Shown piece by piece: positions 10,457 to 20,239 of a stretch of DNA of 64,000 nt. The DNA is taken from assembly GCA_009760885.1 (NCBI GenBank), contig CM019721.1:18488381-18552380 (forward strand), given 5' to 3'. Below the pieces are notes generated by a model, which was not told the origin of the DNA, did no database searches, and worked only from the letters and a program-made list of their open reading frames with translations. The position numbers and the translations under genes were made by a program. Within the stretch, counting starts at the first letter, position 1. Each line of letters begins with the position of its first letter. This DNA comes from Achatina immaculata (Eukaryota; Mollusca; Gastropoda; Stylommatophora; Achatinidae).

Positions 10457-10505
10457 CTGGATATACGTGCAAGGATCGTTGGTCTCAACATTTTCACCAA
10501 ATCGC
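10457..10505 (-). other. Candidate 49-nt cassette exon of the Ig gene
   Basis: Strong splice-site shapes on the minus strand: acceptor TATTTTTTGCAG above 10505 and donor CAG|GTAAGT (10451-10456). Including it between exons 3 and 4 would break the reading frame (49 is not a multiple of 3 and exon 4 would be read into a stop). It is therefore a cryptic site pair, a frame-shifting (poison) cassette, or part of a combination I did not find. Confidence 0.35.
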
Positions 10506-10540
10506 CTGCAAAAAATATCAAGCTCACAATTCCAGGGAGG

Positions 10541-10840
10541 TTAAAGAAGAAGAAGAAGAAGAAGTAGAAGAAATAGTAGTAGTAGTAGAAGAAGAAGAAG
10601 AAGTAGTAGTAGTAGAAGAAGAAGAATAAGAGAAGAAGAAGAAGAAGAAGAAGAAGTAGAAGAAGTAGTAGTAGTAGTAGAAGAAGAAGAAGAAGTAGTA
10701 GAAGAAGAAGAATAAGAGAAGAAGAAGAAGTAGTAGTAGAAGAAGAATAAGAGAAGAAGAAGAAGAAGATGAAGAAGAATAAGAGAAGAAGAAGAAGAAG
10801 ATGAAGAAGAAGAAGAAGAAGATGAAGAAGATAGCATAGA
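10541..10840. repeat. GAA/TAG compound microsatellite
   Basis: About 300 bp of GAAGAA runs interspersed with TAGTAG and AATAAGA blocks. The long Leu/Ser frames on the minus strand are artefacts of the triplet repeat. It ends only 30 bp from the donor of exon 3. Confidence 0.9.
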
Positions 10841-10869
10841 GTATGTTTAAAAAAACCCACATAACGTAC

Positions 10870-11075
10870 TTGACATATACACGGTAACTTCTGGAGAAAA
10901 ACCTGAAGGTGTGATTCTTCCACCTCGACCATCATCAAAGGCGTTGCTAGCGACACACCTGTACACGCCCTCATCATAAACACGGAGGTTTGATACGTTC
11001 AAGGTCCCAGTGACACCGTCGAATGTAACCCTTTCATGTGGAATAATTTCTGTCCCGTTTTTTGTCCATGTATAT
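10870..11075 (-). CDS. Ig cell adhesion gene, exon 3 (second half of Ig1)
   Basis: 206-nt exon. It has an acceptor TTTTCGCAG above 11075 and a donor GTACGT (10864-10869). It carries 68 codons between 1-base overhangs. It completes Ig1: the C-strand Trp in YTWTKNGTEI, TGTLNVSNL, and the classic DEGVYRCVASNAF with the second Cys, then SPEVTVYMS. It has N-glycosylation motifs NGT and NVS. An insert of about 11 Gly/Arg/Ser-rich residues sits between SNAF and SPEV, where related proteins have only a few residues. The chosen donor keeps phase with exon 4; inclusion of the 49-nt candidate would not. Confidence 0.9.
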
Positions 11076-11084
11076 CTGCGAAAA

Positions 11085-11285
11085 GGCCGAAGAAAAAGAG
11101 GTCGACCACGTGAAACTCTAAAGAGAACATTCATATAGAAACTCTAAAGAGGCCAACTTAATAGGCATAAAATCCCTTGATGAGGTTGAAAAGCTCGCCG
11201 AAAACAGGAAGAAAACTTGGCGAACTACCATGAGAGCCCTATGTGACGTTTAACGGCTACAGGAAGGATACAGACATAGATATCT
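11085..11285 (+). mobile_element. LINE-C 3' fragment, antisense to the Ig gene
   Basis: Plus strand matches LINE-C from GGCCGAAGAAAAAGAGGTCG to the ALCDV end and TTTAACGGC, with an internal deletion. Its left end lies about 10 bp from the exon 3 acceptor, so its antisense forms the polypyrimidine tract of that intron. Confidence 0.8.
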
Positions 11286-11604
11286 GGAAAATATAGTTAA
11301 AACAAAGCAGACGTAGGCACGGGATATGTCCCCGGGAATGATATATGTAATAGTAGGTCTTATTTGTTTATCATTTGTGGGCAAAGATGGCCGTGCTGGA
11401 GAGACCGTGGACAGTTATCTCAACAAGAACCTGCAGCTGGACAAGAAAGGTTGGCTACTTCTTTGTGGCACAGTTCTCATGTGGTCCTCTCGGGGACCAC
11501 AGGAGGACCACAGGACCGCTTGTGAGTCCTATCAAGGAGCACAGGAGTAAATTCAGTAGGATCACGGGGCGGTCTTGGTGGTAGAAGTGAACGAAGAAGA
11601 AGAA

Positions 11605-11975
11605 GAAGTGGCACAGTGAAAAAGGTTGGCTACTTCTTAGTGGCAGAGAGAAAGAGGTTGGGTACTTCTTAGTGGCACAGTGAAAGAGGTTGGCTACCTC
11701 GTAGTGGCACAGAGAAAGAGTTTGGCTACTTCTTAGTGGCACAGATAAAGAGATTGGCTACTTTTTAGTGGCACAGATAAAGAGATTGGCTACTTCTTAG
11801 TGGCACAGTGAAAGAGATTGGCTACTTCTTAGTGGCACAGTGAAAGAGATTGGCTACTTCTTAGTGGCACAGTGAAAGAGATTGGCTACTTCTTAGTGGC
11901 ACAGTGAAAGAGATTGGCTACTTCTTAGTGGCAGAGAGAAAGAGTTTGGCTATTTCTTAGTGGCACAGAGAAATT
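11605..11975. repeat. 32-bp minisatellite, about 11 copies
   Basis: Unit GAAAGAGATTGGCTACTTCT then TAGTGGCACAGT. A single diverged copy of the core (GGTTGGCTACTTCTTTGTGG) lies apart at 11448-11468 and looks like the progenitor or an outlier. Confidence 0.9.
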
Positions 11976-12232
11976 TTAAGATCATCTGCAGCCACCCTTT
12001 TCAGGAAAGCTGATTTTCTTGAAATATAATTTTGTCATTTTTCATCTCAGAAGACACTTTTTATTCTGTCTGCTTATTATAATCGCGTATTTTAATTCAT
12101 TATTATTATTTTTATCACGCATTATTATCATACATCTTGCATTAATGTTATTATTGTTGTTATTATTATCAAACATTCTACATTATTATTATCATCATCA
12201 CATATACCACTTTATTATTATCACATAATCTT

Positions 12233-12355
12233 CTTACGTCTTACATCCTTCCCGTGCCGTTAAACGTCACATAGGGCTCGCATAGCTGTTTGCAAAGTTT
12301 TCGTATTCTCGGCGAGTCTTTCAACTTCATCAAGGGATGTTATGCCCACTAAAGT
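12233..12355 (-). mobile_element. LINE-C 3' end fragment
   Basis: Antisense of the LINE-C end: CTTACATCCTTCCCGTGCCG, TTAAACGTCACATAGGGCTC, then the SLDEVE-encoding block. Upstream, 11975-12233 is AT-rich with imperfect ATT/ATC triplets. Confidence 0.8.
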
Positions 12356-12371
12356 GTCTTTGCACAATCTG

Positions 12372-12710
12372 CACTACATTCATTCATTCATTTATTCATT
12401 TGCATGACCCATGCGGAACTTTGCCTCCCAAACAGCACTCCTGTAGGCCTCTCGGTTGTGAGCAAGATGGCCTGCTGCTGATGCATCCATTTGCAGATCA
12501 TCAACGATGTCTTGCAGCCATCTTCGCCTTTGTCTTCCTCTCTTTCTTTTTTCCATTATGTATCCTTCCAAGACGGTCTTCTCTAGATTATCATGACATT
12601 TAATGTGTCCAAAATATTTAAGTTTTCTCTCTTTAATCCTCTTTACTAGCCAGCCTTCTTCAATATTAATTTCTTATAGTAAAGATATATTTGTTCTTTG
12701 TTGTGTCCAA

Positions 12711-12712
<2 letters not shown>
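12372..12712 (-). mobile_element. LINE-A 3' fragment
   Basis: Minus strand encodes the LINE-A end (KLKYFGHIK, then RRWLQDIVDDLQMDAS, AKFR). It starts with a CATTCATTCATTTATTCATT tail on the plus strand and stops in an ATT microsatellite (12712-12742). Confidence 0.85.
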
Positions 12713-12742
<30 letters not shown>

Positions 12743-12744
<2 letters not shown>

Positions 12745-13204
12745 CACTGTTAATGAAGTGTGGCGGGTTTTAAATTGAGAGAGAAAAGAGAGGAGAGTGT
12801 TGCTGCTGGTGCTGAGTGGAGGTAGGCTTTTGTAGATAGAGGAGGGCCAGGACCGGCGACCTCTTTAAGAAGCTGACGATTTTTTAACTTACTCTATCGT
12901 CCGTTGCCTAACATTTCCAAGGAAACTGAAGTGATTGACATTTTTGTCCCTATCCGTGAGGTAGCCAAAACGAGACTCACTCTCCATTCTGCTCTCCATT
13001 CCACCACAAAAATAATAATAATAATAAACACAAGAAAGATATGAGATATAAACAATCGTTGCCAGGGGCAGCAAGATTTAGTGTCGCTAGGACAGGCATG
13101 ACAATCACTGAAAATCTCAGCAAAAAAAAATAAATAAATAAATGGAGAGAGAGAAATATAACTGAAATGGTTGACCACGTGGCACCTGAAAAGAAGAGCA
13201 CGCC
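12743..13204. other. Intronic, unassigned
   Basis: Contains short GA and ATAA runs and no supported exon. Minus-strand frames here are Tyr/Phe/Ile-rich and show no domain. Confidence 0.4.
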
Positions 13205-13302
13205 ATTTATGGAAACACCAAAGACAGCACACGTATGAGTAGGAAACACCAAGGGGAGCACACGTGTGACTAGGAAACACCTAAAGAAGCACACGTGTGA
13301 CT
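13205..13302. repeat. 31-bp minisatellite, left part (3 copies)
   Basis: First units of the array continued at 13649, separated from it by a LINE-B insertion. The last 12 bases, ACACGTGTGACT (13291-13302), form the left target duplication. Confidence 0.9.
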
Positions 13303-13648
13303 CTCTCTCTCTCTCTGAACCTTAAGTGCCCAGGGCACATGGGGCTTCCGCAAGGGTTTTCCACAAATGCCTGTCCTTCGCCTTTTTTTCTGCTCTTGCC
13401 CAGGTGAGCCCTCTATTGCTCAACATCCTTTCTGTTGTTCTTCTCCATGTCTCTTTTGGTCTACCCTTACTTCTGCTCCCCTGTGGTGTCCATCTTAGTG
13501 CTATTTTTGGTAGTGAGTTGTCAGTCATTCGGAGCACATGTCCCAACCATTGCCAGCGTCTTTCTTCAATAATTGTTGTCAGTGGTTTCATCCGCATTTC
13601 TGCTAATAAGATGTTATTTCTTATAGTGTTTGGCCAAAATATTTTTCT
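13303..13648 (-). mobile_element. LINE-B copy inserted in the 31-bp array
   Basis: 346-bp 5'-truncated copy. The minus frame is open from RKIFWPNTIRNNILLAE through RRWQWLGHVLRM and KGRPKETWRR to APCALGT, with a CT (GA) tail. It is flanked by identical 12-bp ACACGTGTGACT at 13291-13302 and 13649-13660, so the insertion is clean and relatively recent. No RT domain is present. Confidence 0.92.
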
Positions 13649-14030
13649 ACACGTGTGACTAGGAAACACCTAAAGAAACACACATGTGACTAGGAAACAC
13701 CTAAAGGAGCACACGTGTGACTAGGAAACACCTAAAGGAGCACACGTGTGACTAGGAAACACCTAAAGGAGCACACGTGTGACTAGGAAACACCTAAAGG
13801 AGCACACGTGTGACTAGGAAACACCTAAAGGAGCACACGTGTGACTAGGAAACACCTAAAGGAGCACACGTGTGACTAGGAAACACCTAAAGGAGCACAC
13901 GTGTGACTAGGAAACACCTAAAGGAGCACACGTGTGACTAGGAAACACCTAAAAGAGCACGCGTGTGACTAGGAAACACCTAAAGGAGCACGCGTGTGAC
14001 TAGGAAACACCTAAAGGAGCACGCGTGATA
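13649..14030. repeat. 31-bp minisatellite, right part (about 12 copies)
   Basis: Unit CCTAAAGGAGCACACGTGTG then ACTAGGAAACA. Each unit holds the palindrome CACACGTGTG, with an E-box CACGTG. The last three units have CACGCGTG instead. Confidence 0.95.
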
Positions 14031-14064
14031 GTAACGTGATCGTGAACTCTGTTCAGTACAGGAA

Positions 14065-14155
14065 CCTGGACGACTGAATGACTGAACAACTGAATGACTG
14101 AATGACTGAACAAATGAATGACTGAGCAACTAAATGACTGAATGAATGAATGACT
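14065..14155. repeat. Degenerate GAATGACT repeat
   Basis: Short tandem of GAATGACT/GAACAACT variants. Confidence 0.8.
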
Positions 14156-14157
14156 GA

Positions 14158-14432
14158 CAGTAAAGATGTCTCACAAAAACAGAAAGATGTCCAACAAAAA
14201 CAGAGAGATGTCCCACAGGAACAGAGAGTTGTCCCACAAAAACAGAGAGTTGTCCTACAAAAACAGAGAGGTGTCCCACAAAAACAGAGAGTTGTCCTAC
14301 AAAAACAGAGAGGTGTCCCACAAAAACAGAGAGATGTCCCACAGAAACAGAGAGATGTCTCACAAAAACAGAGAGTTGTCCTACAAAAAACAGAGAGGTG
14401 TCCAACAAAAACAGAGAGATGTCCCAGAGCTA
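14158..14432. repeat. 21-bp minisatellite, about 13 copies
   Basis: Unit CCCACAAAAACAGAGAGATGT, length 21, so all frames without stops look coding (KNREMSH repeats). It is intronic and begins about 4 bases inside the intron from the exon 2 donor. Confidence 0.92.
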
Positions 14433-14441
14433 CAGACTTAC

Positions 14442-14550
14442 GTTGGTGGTGGGTCTCCGTTGGCCCGACAAGGAAGAACAGCATGGCCACCTTCTGTAAA
14501 GTACAGAATTTTGGGTCTGTCTGGGTCCAAGATATGAGGTGGTCTGTATG
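14442..14550 (-). CDS. Ig cell adhesion gene, exon 2 (first half of Ig1)
   Basis: 109-nt exon. It has an acceptor TGTGCCTGCAG above 14550 and a donor GTAAGT (14436-14441). It carries 35 codons between 2-base overhangs. The translation starts YRPPHILDPDRPKILYF and reaches the first Ig Cys in AVLPCRANGDPPP. That is the usual opening of Ig1 in L1/contactin-type proteins (PP.I......, then LxCxAxGxPxPT). The joining codon with exon 3 is Thr, giving PPP-T-YTWTKNG across the splice. Confidence 0.9.
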
Positions 14551-14639
14551 CTGCAGGCACACAAAGTCTTCATTTAGAATTTGTACTTTTTTTTTTTAAA
14601 TGCAAAAAAACGAAGAGGTCAAGAGAATTCCACCCTCGT

Positions 14640-14990
14640 ACTTGTACTATCTCCCTGTAACTGTGAGCTGGTGTTCTTTGCAGCCGATGCTGTAGAAGTG
14701 TTGAGGCACAGCATCGTGTCGGCGTGGGGGCGGGTTACGGCAGCTACTTTTCCAGTCCCGGAGTACAGCTAAAAAGCAGGGAGTGTGCAATGCTTCTTTA
14801 GCAGGCTCCACCACCATGGGGACTGGCGATCCCCGCCCCGTTAGCCAGGCTAGGTCTGTTACTGGGGGTACCACGGGGTGGTGGGACAGGGTCTTGGTCA
14901 GCTATGGTTCGCTAACCCTGACGCTGGCATATCGGCTATAGGTCGCTGACTGCCTCATCGGACAAGCATCTTCACCCCCGGAGAATTCAA
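14640..14990 (+). mobile_element. Element X, copy 1 (interspersed repeat)
   Basis: About 350 bp that recurs in inverse orientation at 62495-62760. Shared blocks include GTTCTTTGCAGCCGATGCTG, GGAGTACAGCTAAAAAGC, TCCACCACCATGGGGACTGG and GACAGGGTCTTGGTCAGCTA. It holds one copy of the segment GGTTCGCTAACCCTGACGCT that is amplified about 19 times in copy 2. I see no coding capacity; it may be a SINE or a non-autonomous element. Confidence 0.7.
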
Positions 14991-15257
14991 CTCAAGAGTG
15001 AACTGTAATCTAATGCGGAGGTATACGGGGTTGAAGATCCGTTCTTCGATCAGCCATAAAAAATTGCCTGACAAATTTTTGTTAGAATAGCCTAATATGA
15101 ATAATGAAAGTAACTGTCTAATGGTGAGGAACACAAGAGAACGTTATGTATTATGTTGTCAGTACAAGTACTAGAAAACTAACCTATTTCAAATATAAAT
15201 TAATGGAGCTACTTTTCGACTAACTTTTATTCACAACTGCTGAAGATGAAAAAGCAT

Positions 15258-15625
15258 TCGCCATAGTTGGCATCAAGTGGAACGAATTCAAGAACAATGC
15301 AGAAATAATACAGATGACTGAACAACAACCAGTTTCATGGGTGATCAGGAGAAGGAGATGGACATATGTTGGTCACTTGATGAGAAGAAATAATCAGAGA
15401 ATCCCAAAACAAGCTATCAAGTGGAACACAACAGGCCAAAGAAAAAGAGGCAGACCGCGTGAAACTCTAAAGAGGACGTTGTTAAGAGAGGCCAAATTAA
15501 CAGGCATAAAATCCCTTGATGAGGTTGAAAGACTCGCCGAAGACAGGAAAAATTGGCGACCTACTTTGCGAGCCCTATGTGACGTTTAACGGCACGGGAA
15601 GGATATAAGATATAAGATAAGACAG
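15258..15625 (+). mobile_element. LINE-C 3' copy
   Basis: Open plus frame from about 15314: EQQPVSWVIRRRRWTYVGHL, then KQAIKWNTTGQRKRGRPRET and SLDEVERLAEDRK, ending RALCDV with a stop. It is followed by TTTAACGGCACGGGAAGGAT and a TAAGATATAAGATAAGA tail. This is the C-terminal, post-RT region of a LINE; the 5' part is missing. Confidence 0.88.
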
Positions 15626-15829
15626 CTCGCCACGAGATGCAGAATGTAGCCAACTATGCCCTGGTTTTGTATACTTCTGCCTTCTCATTACACGACTGAC
15701 TTTGACTGACTTTTTCTTATCATTTTAACAAGTTTTTTTTTCTTCTGAGACTTCGATGAAAAGTTCTTTGTTTTTCGTTTTCTTTTTTCTGTCTGTCCAG
15801 GATGTTTGTTGCATCTTTATCCGAAAGCT

Positions 15830-16370
15830 GTATCTCTGTTTTCAGCCGTACCTTTATCTACAAGCCATGTCTCTGTTGCTTTCAGTTGTATCTTTATCTA
15901 CAAGCCGTGTTTCTGTTGCTTTCAGTTGTATCTTTATCTACAAGCCATGTCTCTGTTGCTTTCAGTTGTATCTTTATCTGCAAGCCGTGTCTCTGTTGCT
16001 TTCAGTTGTATCTTTATCTACAAGCCATGTCTCTGTTGCTTTCAGTTGTATCTTTATCTATAAGCCATGTCTCTGTTGCTTTCAGTTGTATCTTTATCTA
16101 TAAGCCATGTCTCTGTTGCTTTCAGTTGTAATCTTTATCCACAAGCCATATCTCTGTTCCTTTCAATTGAATCTTTGTCCGAAAGCTATATCTTTGATCC
16201 TTTCAGCTGCATCTTTATCCACAAGCCATATCTCTGTTCCTTTCAATTGGATCTTTGTCCGAAAGCTATATCTCTGATCCTTTCAGCTGCATCTTTATCC
16301 GAAAGCGATATCTCCGTTCCTTTCAGTTGGATCTTTATCCACAAGCTATATCTCTGTTGCTTTCATCATT
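15830..16370. repeat. 40-bp minisatellite, about 13 copies, two subfamilies
   Basis: Unit TTTCAGTTGTATCTTTATCT then ACAAGCCATGTCTCTGTTGC for the first 8 copies. Later copies switch to GAAAGCTATATCTCTGATCC-type units, which alternate with ACAAGCCATATCTCTGTTCC units. Confidence 0.92.
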
Positions 16371-16494
16371 AAGCTGGAAGCAGACTCAAGGTTTTGTCTT
16401 CTGGTCCTGCTTTGGCTGCCGCTTACAGGCACTGGGTTATCGGCGTTTTCAGGCAGTACTTGCGCGATGCTGATGAGTATGAAACACAAAAGAT

Positions 16495-16855
16495 AGCACG
16501 CGTGTCTACTTCAACTCGGTATCAAGTTGAACAAATTCAAAAACAACGCAGAGATAAGACAGATGACCAAACAACAACCAGTCTCATGGGTGATCAGAAA
16601 AAGGAGATGGACATATGTTGGTCACGGGGTGAAAAGAATCCCAAAACAAGCTATCAAGTGGAACACAACAGGCCAAAGAAAAAAGAGGTCGATCACGTGA
16701 AACTCTAAAGAGGACGTTGTTAAGAGAGGCCAAATTAGCGGGCAGAAAATCCCTTGATGAGGTTGAAAAACTCGCCGAAGACAGGAAATCTTGGCGAACT
16801 ACCATGCGAGACCTACGTGACGTTTAACGGCACGGGAAAGATGTAAGATGCTGAT
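16495..16855 (+). mobile_element. LINE-C 3' copy
   Basis: Matches LINE-C from the EQIQKQRRDKTDD region (frameshifted) to CGTTTAACGGCACGGGAAAG. A deletion removes part of the GHLMRRN block. It lies in the Ig gene's first intron. Confidence 0.82.
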
Positions 16856-17514
16856 GTTTTTCTGCATAGTAAGAGACTGACCCACCGCTGACGTGACTTG
16901 TGTGCATTGATGGTAGCTCTTTAATATTGTAGCATTCTAGCTAGTATAAATATTGTGCATGGAAACTATGTTTAGTACACAGCACTGTAAGAGTTGTTAG
17001 GAGCGTCACAGCTGTTCTGGTCTTACTACAGCAAGTACTTAGGCAAGTGTCGATATGAACGTGACGTGAAATGTTGCATTGTTGGAGGCGTACGATCTAT
17101 CGAAGGCAACGATTCACTTAGTAGAATACTATCTTTGTTTCACTAGTGTGCGACTGTGTTGAATTGGCATTCTTGTATTCCAGGTACGGCCAGGTTGAAG
17201 GAGAGTGTAATTGTTATTGTCTGTAGATTATATTTGTGAAATTTTTCTACATGTATTGTGCTAATTTTTTTTTGTAACACTGTTAGCTTCGATGACCTCC
17301 ACATATTCTCCCGTCAAGTGACGTGAGTTTTGATGTAATTTTTATATGTAGTCTTTGTTCAGTAACGTAACTTTGTAAGTGAAGTCTTGTGAACTGTCTT
17401 AAATGTTTAAGAAGGCTGGTGTAAGTTGAGGTAGACTAGTGTCAGTTGAAGTAGACTAGTGTAGGTCACTGTTTCTAGTTGTGGGTCATTAAATGTCATG
17501 CATTGTTTGTCTTT
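16856..17514. other. Intronic, unassigned
   Basis: AT-rich, with a short GTAGACTAGTGTCAGTTGAA duplication near 17430-17470. No exon or repeat family recognised. Confidence 0.4.
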
Positions 17515-17790
17515 TGACATTTCTTTTGAAAACAAATGCCCAAGGAAAATACTCGGTATAAAGTGGGACGAATTTAAGAACAAGGCAGAGATAAGGCAGG
17601 TGAGTGAACAACAACCCGTCCCATGGGTGATCAGAAAGATGAGATGGACATATGTCGGTCATGTGATGATAAGAAAGTCAGATAATCCTAAAACAAGCTG
17701 TCAAGCGGAATATAATAGGCCCAACAAAAACAAAAAAAAAAAATAAATAAAATGGTAGATTAGGCAAAACTCTAATTGTTAAGAGAGGCC
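17515..17790 (+). mobile_element. LINE-C fragment, plus arm
   Basis: Encodes FENKCPRKILGIKWDEFKNK and EQQPVPWVIRKMRWTYVGHV, then decays in an A-rich stretch. It abuts an opposite copy at 17795. Confidence 0.8.
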
Positions 17791-17794
17791 AATG

Positions 17795-18215
17795 TCTTAC
17801 ATCTTACATCCTTCCCGTGCCGTTAAACGTCACACAGGGCCCGCATGGTAGTTTGCCAAGTTGTCCTGTTCTTAGCAAGCTATTCAACCTCATCAAGGGA
17901 TGTTATGCCCATTAAACTGGTCTCTCTTAAAAATGTCCTCTTTAAAGTTGAACGTGGTCGACCTTTTTCTCTTCGGTCTGTCGTGTTCCACTTGATAGCT
18001 TGTTTTGGGGTTCTCTGACTGTTTCTTCTCATCACGTGACCAACATATGTCCATCTCCTTTTTTTCTGATCACCCATGAGACAGGTTGTTGTTTGCTCAT
18101 CTGTCTTATCTCTGCGTTGTTCTTGAATTTATTCCACTTTATACCGAATATTTTCCTTAGGCATTTGTTTTCAAAAGTGTTTAATTTTTTTGTGTCTATT
18201 TTTTTAGTTGTTTTC
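17795..18215 (-). mobile_element. LINE-C fragment, minus arm
   Basis: Minus frames include NTFENKCLRKIFGIKWNKFK, KQQPVSWVIRKK, GHVMRRN and KQAIKWNTTDRR, ending at CCGTTAAACGTC. With the plus arm at 17515 it forms an inverted pair of about 270 bp of matching sequence. Confidence 0.85.
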
Positions 18216-18274
18216 ATTTTTCACACGCATAAATGAGAGTAGATATTACATTTGAAATGAATAAATTTAACATA

Positions 18275-18400
18275 AAGCCAAGTAAATAGGCATAAAATCC
18301 CTTGATGAGATTTAAAAGCTCGCCGAAAACAGGAAAACTTGGCGAGCTAGATTCGAGCCCTATGTGACGTTTACACATCACGGGACGGGTGTGACATATT
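18275..18400 (+). mobile_element. LINE-C 3' end fragment
   Basis: GGCATAAAATCCCTTGATGA through GAGCCCTATGTGACGTTTAC, diverged. Confidence 0.7.
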
Positions 18401-18689
18401 AATGTTTATGTGGATTTTTTTTTTGCATTGGTGATTTTTTTTTTACATGCAATGAATCGTTCATTTGATTATCATATTATGATGTTTTGTGTGATTTTAT
18501 GTGTTGATTGCTTGTATTTTCAGTTGTGCTTGTCTGCCATATGAAAATTATGCTTGACGTTATGAAGTATTAATTCCGAACGTTTCATTGAATGAATATT
18601 TTCAGTCCTGAGGGAGAAATACTTGAATGCTGAGTTGTTATGCAATAAATTTTCACTAGTAACGCCCTTGAAACATTAATGGCTGCCAG

Positions 18690-18948
18690 AGATTGGTTAT
18701 ATATGCAGGAAACTCTCTACCGTAGAGAGCGGAACAACAAGACAACTCCTTCAGATCATCAGAGGAAGTACCCCCCCTCAGACAAGTGTTTCGGCCCTTT
18801 AAACTCCTGACACTCTAAGGGGGGTGGGCCCCTCTGGATCATGACTCCCAGAGGTCTTGTGAGTTGTTGCTTTTTTCCGGGATCGAACCCATGATCTTCC
18901 AGTTGCCACGCGTCTTTAGCAATTTAGCTATGGAGGACTGGTATTGGT
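18690..18948 (-). mobile_element. tRNA-headed SINE-like repeat
   Basis: The minus strand starts with an A-box-like TAGCTAAATTGC (near 18935) and a B-box-like GGTTCGATCCC (near 18888), followed by a GC-rich body to about 18690. Only one copy is seen in the window, so the body could also be unique sequence next to a tRNA relic. Confidence 0.5.
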
Positions 18949-19239
18949 TGTGGCAAATGAAATTACTTATGTTCCCAGTGCTTGTTTCGCATACTCCACA
19001 GCCAGCATGAGGTTATGTGTTTCTAGTAGCTGTCAAGTGTTAGGACACTGAGGACCAGTTTGTGTAATGCTTTACTGTAGAGGTCCCTGAGATTTGTTTT
19101 GGATATATTATATCATTTATCATTAATGAGTCATTGTTCATGCTCACTGTCATACTATCGTTTATTTGTACTGCTCATGTTCATTTTTCGTACTTCATTC
19201 TACCTTGCCAGTCATATTCTTTTTGATGTATTTTGATGT

Positions 19240-19470
19240 ATGTCACGGACAGTGTCTGCACGTGTATGTCATGGACGGTTTTCTAAATGTGTATGTCATG
19301 GACAGTGTCTACACGATTATGTCATTGACAGTGACTACACGCTTATGTCATGGACGGTGTCTACACTCGTATGTAATAGACAGTGTCTACCGCGTATGTC
19401 ATGGACAGTGTCTACATGCTTACGTCATGGACAGTGTCTACACGCGTATATAATGGATAGTGTCCGTCAT
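19240..19470. repeat. 26-bp minisatellite, about 8 diverged copies
   Basis: Unit GTCATGGACAGTGTCTACAC then GCGTAT, with frequent substitutions. Flanks 18950-19240 and 19470-19955 show only GA runs (19535-19600). Confidence 0.85.
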
Positions 19471-19955
19471 GAGTAATAAAGCTTGAGGTGATGTAACCTG
19501 AATATGGAACTCTTGACTGATGTTGATGTCACGTTAGAGAGAGAGAGACAGAGAGAGAGAGAATGTCATGTTGGAGAGAGAGAACTGAGAGAATGAACTG
19601 TTAGCTTTATCATATCTCATTTATCATACTAAACCGACCACGAGGAACCTAGGTCACCATAGTTTTGATGTTATTTTCTCTAAGTACGGTTGCACATTAA
19701 ATACTGAGAAAACTGCTTCCTAACTTCCTTAATTTCTCTTATTTCCATAGACTTCAATTCCCCCTTACCTAAAACTTGCACCACCCACCAAGTTTACAGT
19801 GGTCACATGTCAGTTGTTATTGAACTTAGTCACTAGAGCAGTTTTTTGGCGGGATTTCTGGGAGAGAGGACAGCTATGAGGAAGTTAGAGAATGGAGGTA
19901 GAGAAATATGCAAGGTTTTTCTTTTTTTAATGTGTCTACGTGAGTGCTTACGACT

Positions 19956-20020
19956 AGGAGAGCTGTTAGAGAGGCAAAGTTCAGAAAGGGATATGCAAAT
20001 GACTGACTGACTGACTGAGT
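19956..20020 (+). mobile_element. LINE-A extreme 3' end
   Basis: GAGAGGCAAAGTTCAGAAAG then GGATATGCAAATGACTGACTG, the LINE-A end with its GACT repeat tail. Confidence 0.65.
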
Positions 20021-20239
20021 GCTACGGAAGTGATTCAACATGGAGATCTTGGAGATGGATGCTTGGACCTGTTCTTCAATGTAGAGGTCCTTTCTGAGTC
20101 GCGGTCAAAGCTATTGTGAAGTGCTTCGTTTCTTTGGATGTTCTTGAGCGGTGATCTGTAACTACTTACAACGTGAGTCATCGCACATGCACTCATCCAC
20201 CACAGAACATGCAATACACGTACGCAAAAGTGTACTCTT

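Noticed and set aside
10453..10983. 176-codon minus frame overlapping Ig exon 3
   Set aside because: Mostly Leu/Phe encoded by the GAA/TAG microsatellite; only the 10870-11075 part, in its own frame, is exon.
13326..13658. Plus-strand frame starting MPRAHGASARVFHKC, seen at several loci
   Set aside because: Antisense shadow of the LINE-B C-terminus; it recurs wherever LINE-B is inserted on the minus strand.
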